Virus record (IMG/VR): IMGVR_UViG_3300001450_006449
Coordinates: 30,272-60,394 of that record
Source: a virus
Length of the DNA: 30,123 nt
Direction: 5' to 3' (one strand)
The position numbers and the translations under genes are program-made. Shown here one piece after another: positions 1-8,438 of this stretch (positions are counted from its first letter, which is position 1; each line of letters starts with the position of its first letter). A model generated the notes under the pieces. It saw nothing but the letters and a program-made list of their open reading frames with translations. It was not told the origin of the DNA and did no database searches.

Positions 1-2
1 CG

Positions 3-3000
3 ACGGTAAGCGATATGTTGAACTCGGCAGAATTTAAAGTTCCTATTGGAGTATCTATACCTCCTGTTCAACCTTTACTACCTGAAAATCTTTCTAATCA
101 AGGGGGAACTTTAACTGATAAATTTAATAACTATATACAGGCTCCTCCTAATACACTTTTAGAAATTATTAATACTTCTATTACTTCATCATGTTCTAAT
201 CCGGGTAATCCTGGACCTGGAAGTACTGCAGTATGTACTCCTCAAGGGTTTAAATATATTACTTCTGGAAGTACTTTTTCTATTCAAATCCCTGCCGCTA
301 CTTATTATTATGATGATGGAGCGGGAAATATAAGTGAACAATTTGAATTTTTTCAATTTATAGATTTTAGCTCTACGGTAGGATATCTTTTAACCTCCAA
401 TACTCTAAGCCTACATAGTAATAGAGATTATGAAACAGGAATTGTATATATGGATGGATATGGTAGAGCATCTACTGTATTAGTTTCTAATGATAATACT
501 GTCTATGTACCCCCTTCTGCCTCTATAGATAAAAATACTATTAAAGTAAATTTATCCAATTTACCTCCTTATTGGGCGGAAAAATATAAGTTTGTAGTAA
601 AGCCAAGTCAAGGAGATTATTTTACAATATATTCCCTGCAATATTTTGAAGATGTAGATGATCCTTCTGTGTACTGGTTTCTATTAGAGGGAAATAACTC
701 TAATATTGTTACTGTGGGGATGAATCTTATAGTTAAGATGGATACACAAGGGCCTTTAAACAGCGAGATTACATGTAAGGTATTAGCAATAGAGCCATTT
801 GGTAGGAATGATGATGATATGACATCAGCTCCCCAAAATCCTCCTGGAGTATATATGAAACTAAAACCGGGGGGGTTTGCTACTGAGGTGCCTGATGGCG
901 CTATAATTGAGTATGGGTTAAAAAGCCGTAGCTCTACTTCTACCAATTGTAATATAGCTGAGGATTATAGTTTAAATACAGATTGGACGCTGGGTAGTAG
1001 TGGAACTCCTTACGATTTACCGGCAGGTTCTCAGGTTAGAATATATATTGATAATTGGAGAGGAAGTGTAGGGAACGGAAGTTGTACTAAAAGAAAATAT
1101 AAATTTGACGAAACTTTTACTGTAAGTCAATATTATCCTAACTTTTATCTATGGTGGGTAGGTGATGTAGTAAATCTTACTACAGGGACCGCGCAGAATA
1201 TGACATGTAAGCAGTTTTTAAATAATGGGGCAGGGCCATATCCCTCTCTTAACTCTATTGGGGCAGCATGTGATCAGACAAGATTATTTGTATATCAAAA
1301 CGGTACATCTTTACTTTTTAGAAATAGGGCTGGTATTAGAAGGTGTTCTAATTTTTGGGGAGACACAAGACCTGCGCATGTGGGGATAAGAATAGATGTA
1401 TTAAAAGGGGGAGGATTAATTGCATTTGAGACTGAACCTTCAGAGGTAGATCCTAATTTATTTTATGATGCCTCGGATATGTATGATATATATACAGACC
1501 CTGTTAATTCTGTTCGATACCATAAGTCGGGGAATAGCGATGGTGATGTTGATCAATCCAATGTTTCTCCCACCTTACAAACCACCTTACATTTTGGAGA
1601 TTGTTATACTTTTGGAAATGGAATAGAAAGCTTTAGAATATCAGATGCTCCTGGAACAAAGAGTTTTAATTTAGGGCAAAGAGTGTTGGCGGTTTCTAAT
1701 CAAGAGTTTAAAGAAGCTCATCGTTTTTCTGGATTAACATATAGTGGAGTATTTAGTGGTGCTGCTAATAATAATAATTTAAATGAGTTTAATTTAGGAC
1801 TATTAAATTATAAAGATTGTGAAAGCGCATTTGGTCCTATAGAATTATTACACTCACGAGAAACAGATATTTTAGTATTACAAGAAGATAGAATATCCTA
1901 TGTATTAGCAAGTAAAAATGTTATTACAGATTCTACTGGAGGGGGGGCTATTGCTTCTGTACCTGAAGTTTTAGGAACTCAGGTAGCTCGAATAGAAGAA
2001 TATGGGATAAGCTTTAATCCAGAAAGTTTTTGTTCTTGGGGTCCTGATATGTTTTTTACAGATGCTAAAAGAGGTTCTGTAATAAACTTACGTGGGACAT
2101 CTCGAAATACTGATCAGATCCAAATAATTTCTCACTCCGGAATGAGGTCATGGTTTAGAGATCAATTTGCCGCTCAATTACAAACTCAAAAATTAGGAGG
2201 GTTTGATCCATATATGAATGAGTATGTTTTATCTACTAATAATAAAGCTATTCCTTTACCTTCACAAGGAACTCCTTGTGGAACTACTTTAACCCAGGCT
2301 AATGCGGTTAATAATTTATCTTACAGTGTAAATGTAGGTAACGGTATAGGAGCCATTACAATTCCTTTTACAGTAACAAGTGGGCAAATTACAGTTACAG
2401 CTACATGGAATAATGTGCCTGTTAGTATAGGACCGACAGATACTAATGGATCTCTTACTATAAATAAAACCTCTAATGCTCCCACTACTATAGACATATT
2501 AGTGGAGCCTAATATTAATGCTGCAAATCCATCCGCTTCTTATGGAATTACAGTAAATTGCGCTCCTCAAGATGAATTAACAATTGTAAGAATTGTATTG
2601 ACTTCTCCTAATGATACTGGAGAGTTTATACATTTTGCATATAACTATAATTTTGGATCTTATGTGAGTCCTCAAGTTACTCAACAGGCTTCTTTTGGAA
2701 CCTCAACTCCTACTGAATATATATCTCAAGTAGGTGTTAGGTCTATAGGAGCGTTCCCTAATACGGGAGCAACTATTACTATGAAGAGCATAAAACAAGG
2801 GTTTGATGATTTTGTGTTTAATAGTGCGGAGGATAAATTTAAGTGGTTATCAAGCAACACTCTGTATAATAACACTGCTTCAGATATAAATTTATTATTA
2901 TCAAATTCAAGTTTAGCGGATATGACTCCAATATCTAATCCTTCTAATGGGGTATTTCAGGCTTCAGTAACTACTACTTCAGGAAATTTCCCAGCAAGTA

Positions 3001-3386
3001 GACAGTATTTATATTTAGTATGGGATTTAAGAGAAGTAGGAAACAGTGAATTATGTTATGACGCAAATAGTCCGGAAGCAGCGTGCTGTCTATGCACCCC
3101 AACTTGTAAGACGACTTGGTTTGGCCCAGCGAGAACTTCTCTTACAAGTGTATGTGCTACTAATACTAACACGCAAGGAGCAAGCTTTAATTCCTTCCAT
3201 GGCAATGGTACTAATATACCGCTGGTAGGGGATGTAGCCTATATAGGCAGCTCATGCTCTCCTATTACTAACTATGTGTTACCAGGATATTATATTGTAG
3301 ACCCTAATCAACCTTCTGCAGCGCAACCTAAAAATTGGATTGAAATAGGGGTAAATGGAGCGGTAATAGATTCAGGTAAATGTTAA
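3..3386 (+). CDS. Large phage tail (stump/stabilisation-type) structural protein, 5' partial
   Basis: Long, Gly/Asn/Ser/Thr-rich virion protein. The first ATG is at 15, but the frame is open to the left edge (codons from base 3) and no A-rich leader precedes that ATG, so the true start is probably upstream. Numbered from ATG 15, residues about 447-740 (from the NFWGDTRPAHVGI segment, through HSRETDILVLQEDRISYVL, to GGFDPYMNEYVLS) resemble the conserved core of tail stabilisation proteins in Bacteroidota podovirus-like phages; this is family recognition from memory. Residues about 771-853 form a beta-rich module also present in the next gene. The last 100 residues are Cys-rich (ACCLCTPTC) and end in a GDVAYIG...GYYIVDP...NWIEIG pattern, probably a receptor-facing domain. 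It is followed after 13 nt by the next tail gene. The exact tail role is inferred. Confidence 0.8.
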   Translation, partial: TVSDMLNSAEFKVPIGVSIPPVQPLLPENLSNQGGTLTDKFNNYIQAPPNTLLEIINTSITSSCSNPGNPGPGSTAVCTPQGFKYITSGSTFSIQIPAATYYYDDGAGNISEQFEFFQFIDFSSTVGYLLTSNTLSLHSNRDYETGIVYMDGYGRASTVLVSNDNTVYVPPSASIDKNTIKVNLSNLPPYWAEKYKFVVKPSQGDYFTIYSLQYFEDVDDPSVYWFLLEGNNSNIVTVGMNLIVKMDTQGPLNSEITCKVLAIEPFGRNDDDMTSAPQNPPGVYMKLKPGGFATEVPDGAIIEYGLKSRSSTSTNCNIAEDYSLNTDWTLGSSGTPYDLPAGSQVRIYIDNWRGSVGNGSCTKRKYKFDETFTVSQYYPNFYLWWVGDVVNLTTGTAQNMTCKQFLNNGAGPYPSLNSIGAACDQTRLFVYQNGTSLLFRNRAGIRRCSNFWGDTRPAHVGIRIDVLKGGGLIAFETEPSEVDPNLFYDASDMYDIYTDPVNSVRYHKSGNSDGDVDQSNVSPTLQTTLHFGDCYTFGNGIESFRISDAPGTKSFNLGQRVLAVSNQEFKEAHRFSGLTYSGVFSGAANNNNLNEFNLGLLNYKDCESAFGPIELLHSRETDILVLQEDRISYVLASKNVITDSTGGGAIASVPEVLGTQVARIEEYGISFNPESFCSWGPDMFFTDAKRGSVINLRGTSRNTDQIQIISHSGMRSWFRDQFAAQLQTQKLGGFDPYMNEYVLSTNNKAIPLPSQGTPCGTTLTQANAVNNLSYSVNVGNGIGAITIPFTVTSGQITVTATWNNVPVSIGPTDTNGSLTINKTSNAPTTIDILVEPNINAANPSASYGITVNCAPQDELTIVRIVLTSPNDTGEFIHFAYNYNFGSYVSPQVTQQASFGTSTPTEYISQVGVRSIGAFPNTGATITMKSIKQGFDDFVFNSAEDKFKWLSSNTLYNNTASDINLLLSNSSLADMTPISNPSNGVFQASVTTTSGNFPASRQYLYLVWDLREVGNSELCYDANSPEAACCLCTPTCKTTWFGPARTSLTSVCATNTNTQGASFNSFHGNGTNIPLVGDVAYIGSSCSPITNYVLPGYYIVDPNQPSAAQPKNWIEIGVNGAVIDSGKC

Positions 3387-3399
3387 AAAATTAAATGAT

Positions 3400-4365
3400 A
3401 TGGCAACTTTAGGAACTTATTTTTATGACGGAAGCAGCTTTCAATTTGCTACAGTACTCTGTACTAATGCGTCTCTTACTACTCCTGCTCCTAATGGATG
3501 GTATTCTCAAGGTGGTATATATAGAGAGATGGCGGGTGGAATTTTAGGTGCACCTCAACCTTGCGTATCTTGTATTTACGCCTGTAATGATCCTGCAATT
3601 GCACCTGCTGGTGGTCTTTTGGGGAAATTCATAGTTACGGTAGATGTCGGTATAGGGGTAGGGGCTGTTATAGCAGAATTTAATCTTACTTCTCAAAATA
3701 CAATTGCACGAGCAACCTGGACTTATAATGGTGTGACAGCCAGTGAATATTCTTCTGCAAATTATGGGTATGTTCAAGGAGTTTTAGGTAATGAATATTT
3801 AGGTATACAATATAATTGTATTAGTAATGCCCTGGGGTCTAATGGAAACACATTTAGCGGAACCGAATATTCAAATACTGGGTCTACATTTGTTCCCACA
3901 GGGATTACTCCTACATGGGGGCCTTATTTGAATCAAGCATCAGGTGGGTGTGATTTGGTTAATGTTGGAACAGGTAATCCTAATTACGGAATAAATACCA
4001 TGGTAATACCTAAACCTAACACTACTCCATCTACTATACAATTTGTAATAGATGGGCCATTATGTGCAGGTCAATCTTTTTCATTAGAAGTAAAGTGTCC
4101 GGCTCCATTGTCTTCTATGCAAATGGCTTATGGTCCAGGAACTGATTGTCCTACTGCAGCTAACACTCCTTTAACTGTTACTTACTATTATCATAACACT
4201 AACGGGAATGCATACCCTCAGGTTCACGACTGGGTCTTTACGGATATTAACGGGGTAACTCCTCTGGCAGATGCTTTTTATTTTGTATATGATCCCAACT
4301 ATCCTTCCTCTGGAAATATAGCGTGTATAGAAGTAGTAAATGGTGTAATAAAAACTAAAGTATAA
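3400..4365 (+). CDS. Tail-fibre-like structural protein with Cys-rich N-terminus
   Basis: A 321-aa protein between two tail proteins. The N-terminus (residues about 5-60) has the pattern TYFYDGSSF, CTNASLTTPAPNGWYS, GGIYRE and CVSC, a short Cys-containing repeat-like region that I associate with Flavobacteriia phage and surface proteins. Residues about 76-113 and 217-240 match a module in the preceding 1123-aa protein (GxGxGA, TS, ATW, then a Thr-Ile beta strand and a Cys). The C-terminus again has a DWVFTDING...ACIEVVNGVI pattern. No signal peptide or membrane segment is seen. The start is ATG after an A-rich leader (aaaaaattaaatgat). It is most likely a distal tail or adhesin subunit; function is inferred from position and composition. 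Confidence 0.7.
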   Translation: MATLGTYFYDGSSFQFATVLCTNASLTTPAPNGWYSQGGIYREMAGGILGAPQPCVSCIYACNDPAIAPAGGLLGKFIVTVDVGIGVGAVIAEFNLTSQNTIARATWTYNGVTASEYSSANYGYVQGVLGNEYLGIQYNCISNALGSNGNTFSGTEYSNTGSTFVPTGITPTWGPYLNQASGGCDLVNVGTGNPNYGINTMVIPKPNTTPSTIQFVIDGPLCAGQSFSLEVKCPAPLSSMQMAYGPGTDCPTAANTPLTVTYYYHNTNGNAYPQVHDWVFTDINGVTPLADAFYFVYDPNYPSSGNIACIEVVNGVIKTKV

Positions 4366-4376
4366 AAAATATAACT

Positions 4377-5177
4377 ATGTCTGAATACGATTCTAAAACT
4401 TTATCATATAGCGGCGAGGCTGCGGGCTGGCCTTCTTTCTACTCTTTTATTCCGGAAATGATGGTGGGTATGAATAGTTATTTCTATAGTTTTAAAGGAG
4501 GTAATTTATTTAGACATAATACTAATGACCTGCGTAACAATTATTATAATGTGCAAGGGAGTTCTCAAATAACAGGAGTGTTTAATACTGAGCCTCAGAC
4601 GATTAAGCTTTTTAAAACAATGTCTTATGAGAGTGATGAGGCATGGACGTGCACTTCATTAATCACAGAACTAAGTACAGGGTCTATGTTAGATACTTAC
4701 TTTGTCCAAAAAGAAAGAGAGTGGTTTACTTTTTTAAGAGAAAATACCTCTACTATAAACTGGAGTGCTCGATCTGCTAATGGGATGGGTACTTGTACTG
4801 CTGTTTCAGGATTCCCTGCAGGAGTTACTATCCAATTTACTATAGAAATAGGAAGTATAATAAGTGTGGGAGATTTTATATATAGCTCTATTCCTGGCGT
4901 TTATCCCTTGCCGGCTGGGCCTCAAGTTTTTAATGGTAAAGTTACGGCGGTAAATAGAAATCTTAATAATATAATAGTAGATTGTAGTGCAACGGATCCA
5001 GCTGGAACTGTAGGTGTAGTACCTTCTAACAATACATATGTTATGTTTATAAAAAATGCTCAAGCAGAGTCTCATGGCGCTCGTGGTTATTTTATGCAAT
5101 TCACGTTAGAAAATGATTCTCTAAAACCTGTAGAACTGTTTTCTGTAGGGAGTAGTGTAATGAAAAGTTATCCATAG
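4377..5177 (+). CDS. Tail protein, stabilisation-protein-like
   Basis: A 266-aa protein ending the tail cluster. The first 70 residues contain SGEAAGWPSFYSFIPEMM, YFYSFKGGNLFRHN and a QTIKLFKTMSYES segment. This combination (W-x-S-F-Y-S, FKGGxLFxHN, KxFKxxxYE) resembles the C-terminal part of tail stabilisation/stump proteins in podovirus-like phages of Bacteroidota. Here it is a separate gene, so the large upstream tail protein and this one may be two pieces of what is a single protein elsewhere. The middle is beta-rich, and the end (residues about 230-260) is rich in Phe and Gln. It starts 11 nt after the previous stop. Assignment is by remembered family resemblance. Confidence 0.65.
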   Translation: MSEYDSKTLSYSGEAAGWPSFYSFIPEMMVGMNSYFYSFKGGNLFRHNTNDLRNNYYNVQGSSQITGVFNTEPQTIKLFKTMSYESDEAWTCTSLITELSTGSMLDTYFVQKEREWFTFLRENTSTINWSARSANGMGTCTAVSGFPAGVTIQFTIEIGSIISVGDFIYSSIPGVYPLPAGPQVFNGKVTAVNRNLNNIIVDCSATDPAGTVGVVPSNNTYVMFIKNAQAESHGARGYFMQFTLENDSLKPVELFSVGSSVMKSYP

Positions 5178-5181
5178 ATTT

Positions 5182-5195
5182 TTGTTATCTTTGCA
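5182..5195 (+). promoter_or_regulatory. Bacteroidota-type -7 box upstream of the GNAT gene
   Basis: The sequence tatctttg at 5186-5193 matches the Bacteroidota -7 consensus TAnnTTTG, in the 21-nt gap before the acetyltransferase ATG at 5199. No TTTG-type -33 element is visible at the expected spacing, so support is partial. If used, transcription would begin at about the start codon, giving a leaderless or nearly leaderless mRNA. Confidence 0.35.
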
Positions 5196-5198
5196 TAA

Positions 5199-5609
5199 AT
5201 GAAATTAAATATATTACCGTTAAAGGAAAAGGATTATGAAGAGATTCTGTGCGGGTGGTGGAAACAATGGAGATGGACTCCTCCTTCACGAGATTTTTTA
5301 CCAGATAATGGTACGGGAGGGTTTATAGTTTATGATGGAGAAACGCCTATTTGTGCTGGCTTTATGTACATAACTAACTCACAGGCAACATGGTGTGATT
5401 GGATTATCTCTAACTTAAAGTATAAAGATAGACAAAAAAGAAAAGAAGCTTTAGAGTTATTAGTAAAAACTATAAGTGATAAAGCAGAAAAATTGGGAAA
5501 GAAATATGTATACGCTTTAATTAAAAATCAACCTTTAATTAATGTATATAAAAAAGTAGGGTTTGTAGAGGGTAATTCTTACACCCATGAAATGATTAAA
5601 ACAATATAA
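5199..5609 (+). CDS. GNAT-family acetyltransferase-like protein
   Basis: A 136-aa protein with the size and layout of a small GNAT fold: an N-terminal strand-helix, a central strand pair at residues about 45-70 (GGFIVYDGETPICAGFMYI), a helix after a basic stretch (DRQKRKEALELLVKTISDKA) where acetyl-CoA would bind, and a C-terminal NQPLINVYKKVGFVEG segment. That last motif (N-x-x-x-x-x-x-x-Y-x-x-x-G-F) is typical of GNAT enzymes. The classical R/Q-x-x-G-x-G/A loop is not clear, so the protein may be divergent or inactive. It sits between tail and ejection-protein genes. Its substrate is unknown; a virion or host protein is possible. It has its own candidate -7 box immediately upstream. Confidence 0.7.
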   Translation: MKLNILPLKEKDYEEILCGWWKQWRWTPPSRDFLPDNGTGGFIVYDGETPICAGFMYITNSQATWCDWIISNLKYKDRQKRKEALELLVKTISDKAEKLGKKYVYALIKNQPLINVYKKVGFVEGNSYTHEMIKTI

Positions 5610-5610
5610 T

Positions 5611-6393
5611 ATGGCAGCAGTAACAGCAGCAGTAGTAGGTATAGCATCAGCAGGAGTATCAGCTTATCAAGGTTTTAGTGCAGCATCACAAGCAAAAAGA
5701 GACGGAGAAGAAGCTGCAACAGCAGCCCAAAATGCTATGGATGATGCAAAGAAAAAAGCTGAAAAAGATTTTTACGGAGGATTAGCGGTTCCTTTAGATG
5801 CTTATGAAGCGGAGTTTGAAAACAACTTAGCGGTAGCTCAACAAAGTACAGAAGCTCTTCAAGAGGGGGATGCCAGAGCATTAGCCGCTGGGGTAGGTAG
5901 AGTAGGAGCAGCTGCAGGTGCTCAAGCCGAGAAGAGTCGTATTGCTATGGGTGAAGAAATCTCTGATTTAAATGAGATGAAAGCTACCTCTAAAGACGCT
6001 ATGAATCAACAGCTCATAGAGATGGATGTGGCTAACGCGAGACAACAAAATGAAATTTCCGCACAAGCAAAAGTTGCTCAATCCCAGGGTATATCACAAG
6101 GAATACAAGGAATAGCGGGAGTAGCTTCCGGAGTAGGATCTATGGCTAAATTATATCCAGGTGGTGGAAAAACAGCAGGGGCAACAACTCCAGCTGCAGG
6201 AGCATCAGGTGGTGGAGGACAGTTTTCACAACAAGCAGCTCAAGGTCAATTATCAACAGGGGCAGGTGGGTTAATGGGAGGAAATAAGAGTGCGTTTGGT
6301 TCTGGTGGAGGGCCAAGCTTAAATGTTAAGGACCCCTTTGAAGGGCTTGGTGGGTTTACTCCAAGTGCTATGTCTCCTAATTATTTCAAATAG
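5611..6393 (+). CDS. Internal virion (ejection) protein, T7 gp14-like in layout
   Basis: A 260-aa Ala/Gln/Gly-rich protein. It begins with a hydrophobic helix of about 20 residues (AAVTAAVVGIASAGVSAY), continues with Ala/Lys/Gln-rich helical, coiled-coil-prone sequence to about residue 160, has a second small hydrophobic stretch (GISQGIQGIAGVASGVGSM), and ends in a Gly-rich disordered tail. This layout, together with its place as the first of three consecutive genes rising in size before a giant protein, parallels the T7 internal core proteins gp14-gp15-gp16, which assemble a trans-envelope DNA ejection channel. No sequence identity to gp14 is claimed. It starts one base after the acetyltransferase stop, so the two are translationally close. 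Confidence 0.55.
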   Translation: MAAVTAAVVGIASAGVSAYQGFSAASQAKRDGEEAATAAQNAMDDAKKKAEKDFYGGLAVPLDAYEAEFENNLAVAQQSTEALQEGDARALAAGVGRVGAAAGAQAEKSRIAMGEEISDLNEMKATSKDAMNQQLIEMDVANARQQNEISAQAKVAQSQGISQGIQGIAGVASGVGSMAKLYPGGGKTAGATTPAAGASGGGGQFSQQAAQGQLSTGAGGLMGGNKSAFGSGGGPSLNVKDPFEGLGGFTPSAMSPNYFK

Positions 6394-6411
6394 TAAATAA
6401 AAAAATATAAT

Positions 6412-8436
6412 ATGGCAGTAGATCCAAGTAGAACAAAAAGAAATATAGATTTTGATACTTATGTAGCTCCTAAAGAGGGGTCAAGAGTTGATTGGGGAAA
6501 ACAAGCAAAGGTTATCAGTGATGCTTTTTCAAATGTAGCTACTGATAGACAAAGGAGAAAAGATGAAATAGATGCAGATACTAAATCTAACATAGATAAG
6601 CTTAATGAGTTAGATCAGATGGATAACAAGACGTTAATGGATATGACCATTGACGGATCTAACGGAGCAGCTAACGCAATATATGAGGCAGAACAAAAAA
6701 TGAAACGAGGAGAATTAAGACCTCAAGACTTTCAAAAACTAAAACAAAATATAAGTTCAGGGTTTACTCAGTTTCAAAAGAACGCTAAGAGTTGGGATAC
6801 TGATTTTCAAAGGTATACAGAGAGAATGCAGTCCGGAGAATCAAGTTCTTTAGAACAATACTTAGGAGAACGAATGGAGTCTTTTGGTAATCTTAAAAAT
6901 TTACAATTAGTTACTAATCCTGATACAGGGAATTTAGCATTTGGTAGGATAGATGAGGATGGGAATTTACTAACAGGACCAGATGACTTAATTAGTCTTA
7001 ACAGAATGACTGCTATTAGTAAGCAAGAGATTAACAAAGTAAATGTAGGGGAATTTGTAAAATCTTCCGTAGAGGAGTTAGGAACATATATCCTTGCTGG
7101 AAATGCTACAACAATGGGAGTAGATGGTAGTTCTCGAGCGGTAGTTACTATAGAAGATTTTATGCAAACGGAGGATGCTGATAACTATATAACAGATAAA
7201 GCTAATGAAATTCTTAATTCTCAAGGAGCTTTTTCGGTAGGTAGTATATTAGCAGACAGTGGAGTTAAAAATAAATATAAAGAAGCATTTAGAGGAGGAG
7301 ACCAAGAAGAATTTGATAAGTGGTTAAAAGATAATCCAAATGCTGAACCATCTGAGAACCCTATTATTGTAATGGGTTATAAAGAAAATGGTGTAGTAGT
7401 AGAGCCGGCTATAACCGAAGGTCAAGAAACCATAGCTCGAGATTATATAAAGAGATCTATTAGAGGAGCTTTAGACCGTAAGGAAACAATGAAAGAAAGT
7501 TCTTTTCAACCACAACAACCAAATCCTGCTTCTATTGCGAAAGGAGATAAAGATAAAAGAATAGATGCTTCAGGACAAAGTGTTAATTTATTAGTAACAG
7601 GAGATGCTACAGCGGCAGAAGCGGCAGCAGCAGATTTAATAAGTAGTTCTGAAAAAATAGAAGACATTGAAAGAGTGGTAGATGATAATAATGTAGTTAC
7701 TTCATTTAAGGTTAAGGTAAAAGGAAAGGTATCAAAAAATATTGATGTTAAAGATAAAAAAGGAAAATTAAAAACTACTGATGAGTTAAATAGAGAGATT
7801 TATAAGTTAGTAGAAGCAGAAGGAACTTATGATGAGTGGAAGGAGCGTAATGATGTAGGAAAAAATATAGGAGAAGGAGGAGCTCAAAGTACAGTGGCTG
7901 CTGATGAAATTAAATACACTTTACCGGTGAATGTGGTTATATTAGACCCTATATCAAAAAAATCACAAACTTATGATGAGTTTTTTGATAGTGAGTCAGG
8001 AGGTAATCTTGGTTCTGAACTTGTTGAATATGGCTTCTCAAGTGATGGAGAGGCAGATGTTCAAGTAGGATTTACTAATTTATTAGAATCGGCTAATTTT
8101 ATTCCTAAAGGATTAAAAGACTTCTACGCTAAGAACGGAGGAGAGATTAAAGTTCAAGTAGGTAAAGCGGGAGGTATAGAAGATGATAAAATGCTTATTA
8201 CTATTGGTGAAGAAGAAGTAGAATATGCCGATGTATTTGCTGACGGGAAAACAGGAGGAACCGCAGGTATAGCACAAGCAGTAAGAGAAGCAATACAAAG
8301 AGAGATACAAAGAGCAAACACTGGTAAGTCGCAGTTTGATTCTGGTAATAAAGATAAAAAATTAACCAAGACGGAATGGATGGAGGCCAACCCAGGCAAG
8401 ACAGCTGCAGATTATGTAGCATATTTTAACGCATAA
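6412..8436 (+). CDS. Putative internal virion (ejection) protein, gp15-like in position
   Basis: A 674-aa acidic, mainly helical protein with no signal peptide or membrane segment. Residues 1-150 are charged and coiled-coil-like (repeats of K/E/D/Q with DRQRRKDEIDADTKSNIDKLNELDQMDNK). The middle includes an Ala-rich run (about 400-410) and Lys/Asp-rich sequence. The last 40 residues end in GNKDKKLTKTEWMEANPGK, an EF-hand-like or motif-peptide tail also seen in other phage virion proteins. It lies between a gp14-like protein and a giant ejection-type protein; its size is close to T7 gp15 (about 750 aa). It starts after an A-rich leader. Virion role is inferred from context only. Confidence 0.55.
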   Translation: MAVDPSRTKRNIDFDTYVAPKEGSRVDWGKQAKVISDAFSNVATDRQRRKDEIDADTKSNIDKLNELDQMDNKTLMDMTIDGSNGAANAIYEAEQKMKRGELRPQDFQKLKQNISSGFTQFQKNAKSWDTDFQRYTERMQSGESSSLEQYLGERMESFGNLKNLQLVTNPDTGNLAFGRIDEDGNLLTGPDDLISLNRMTAISKQEINKVNVGEFVKSSVEELGTYILAGNATTMGVDGSSRAVVTIEDFMQTEDADNYITDKANEILNSQGAFSVGSILADSGVKNKYKEAFRGGDQEEFDKWLKDNPNAEPSENPIIVMGYKENGVVVEPAITEGQETIARDYIKRSIRGALDRKETMKESSFQPQQPNPASIAKGDKDKRIDASGQSVNLLVTGDATAAEAAAADLISSSEKIEDIERVVDDNNVVTSFKVKVKGKVSKNIDVKDKKGKLKTTDELNREIYKLVEAEGTYDEWKERNDVGKNIGEGGAQSTVAADEIKYTLPVNVVILDPISKKSQTYDEFFDSESGGNLGSELVEYGFSSDGEADVQVGFTNLLESANFIPKGLKDFYAKNGGEIKVQVGKAGGIEDDKMLITIGEEEVEYADVFADGKTGGTAGIAQAVREAIQREIQRANTGKSQFDSGNKDKKLTKTEWMEANPGKTAADYVAYFNA

Positions 8437-8438
8437 GA

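Noticed and set aside
617-946. - strand ORF of 109 aa inside the tail gene
   Set aside because: Antisense to a well-supported tail protein, with no leader or recognisable sequence.
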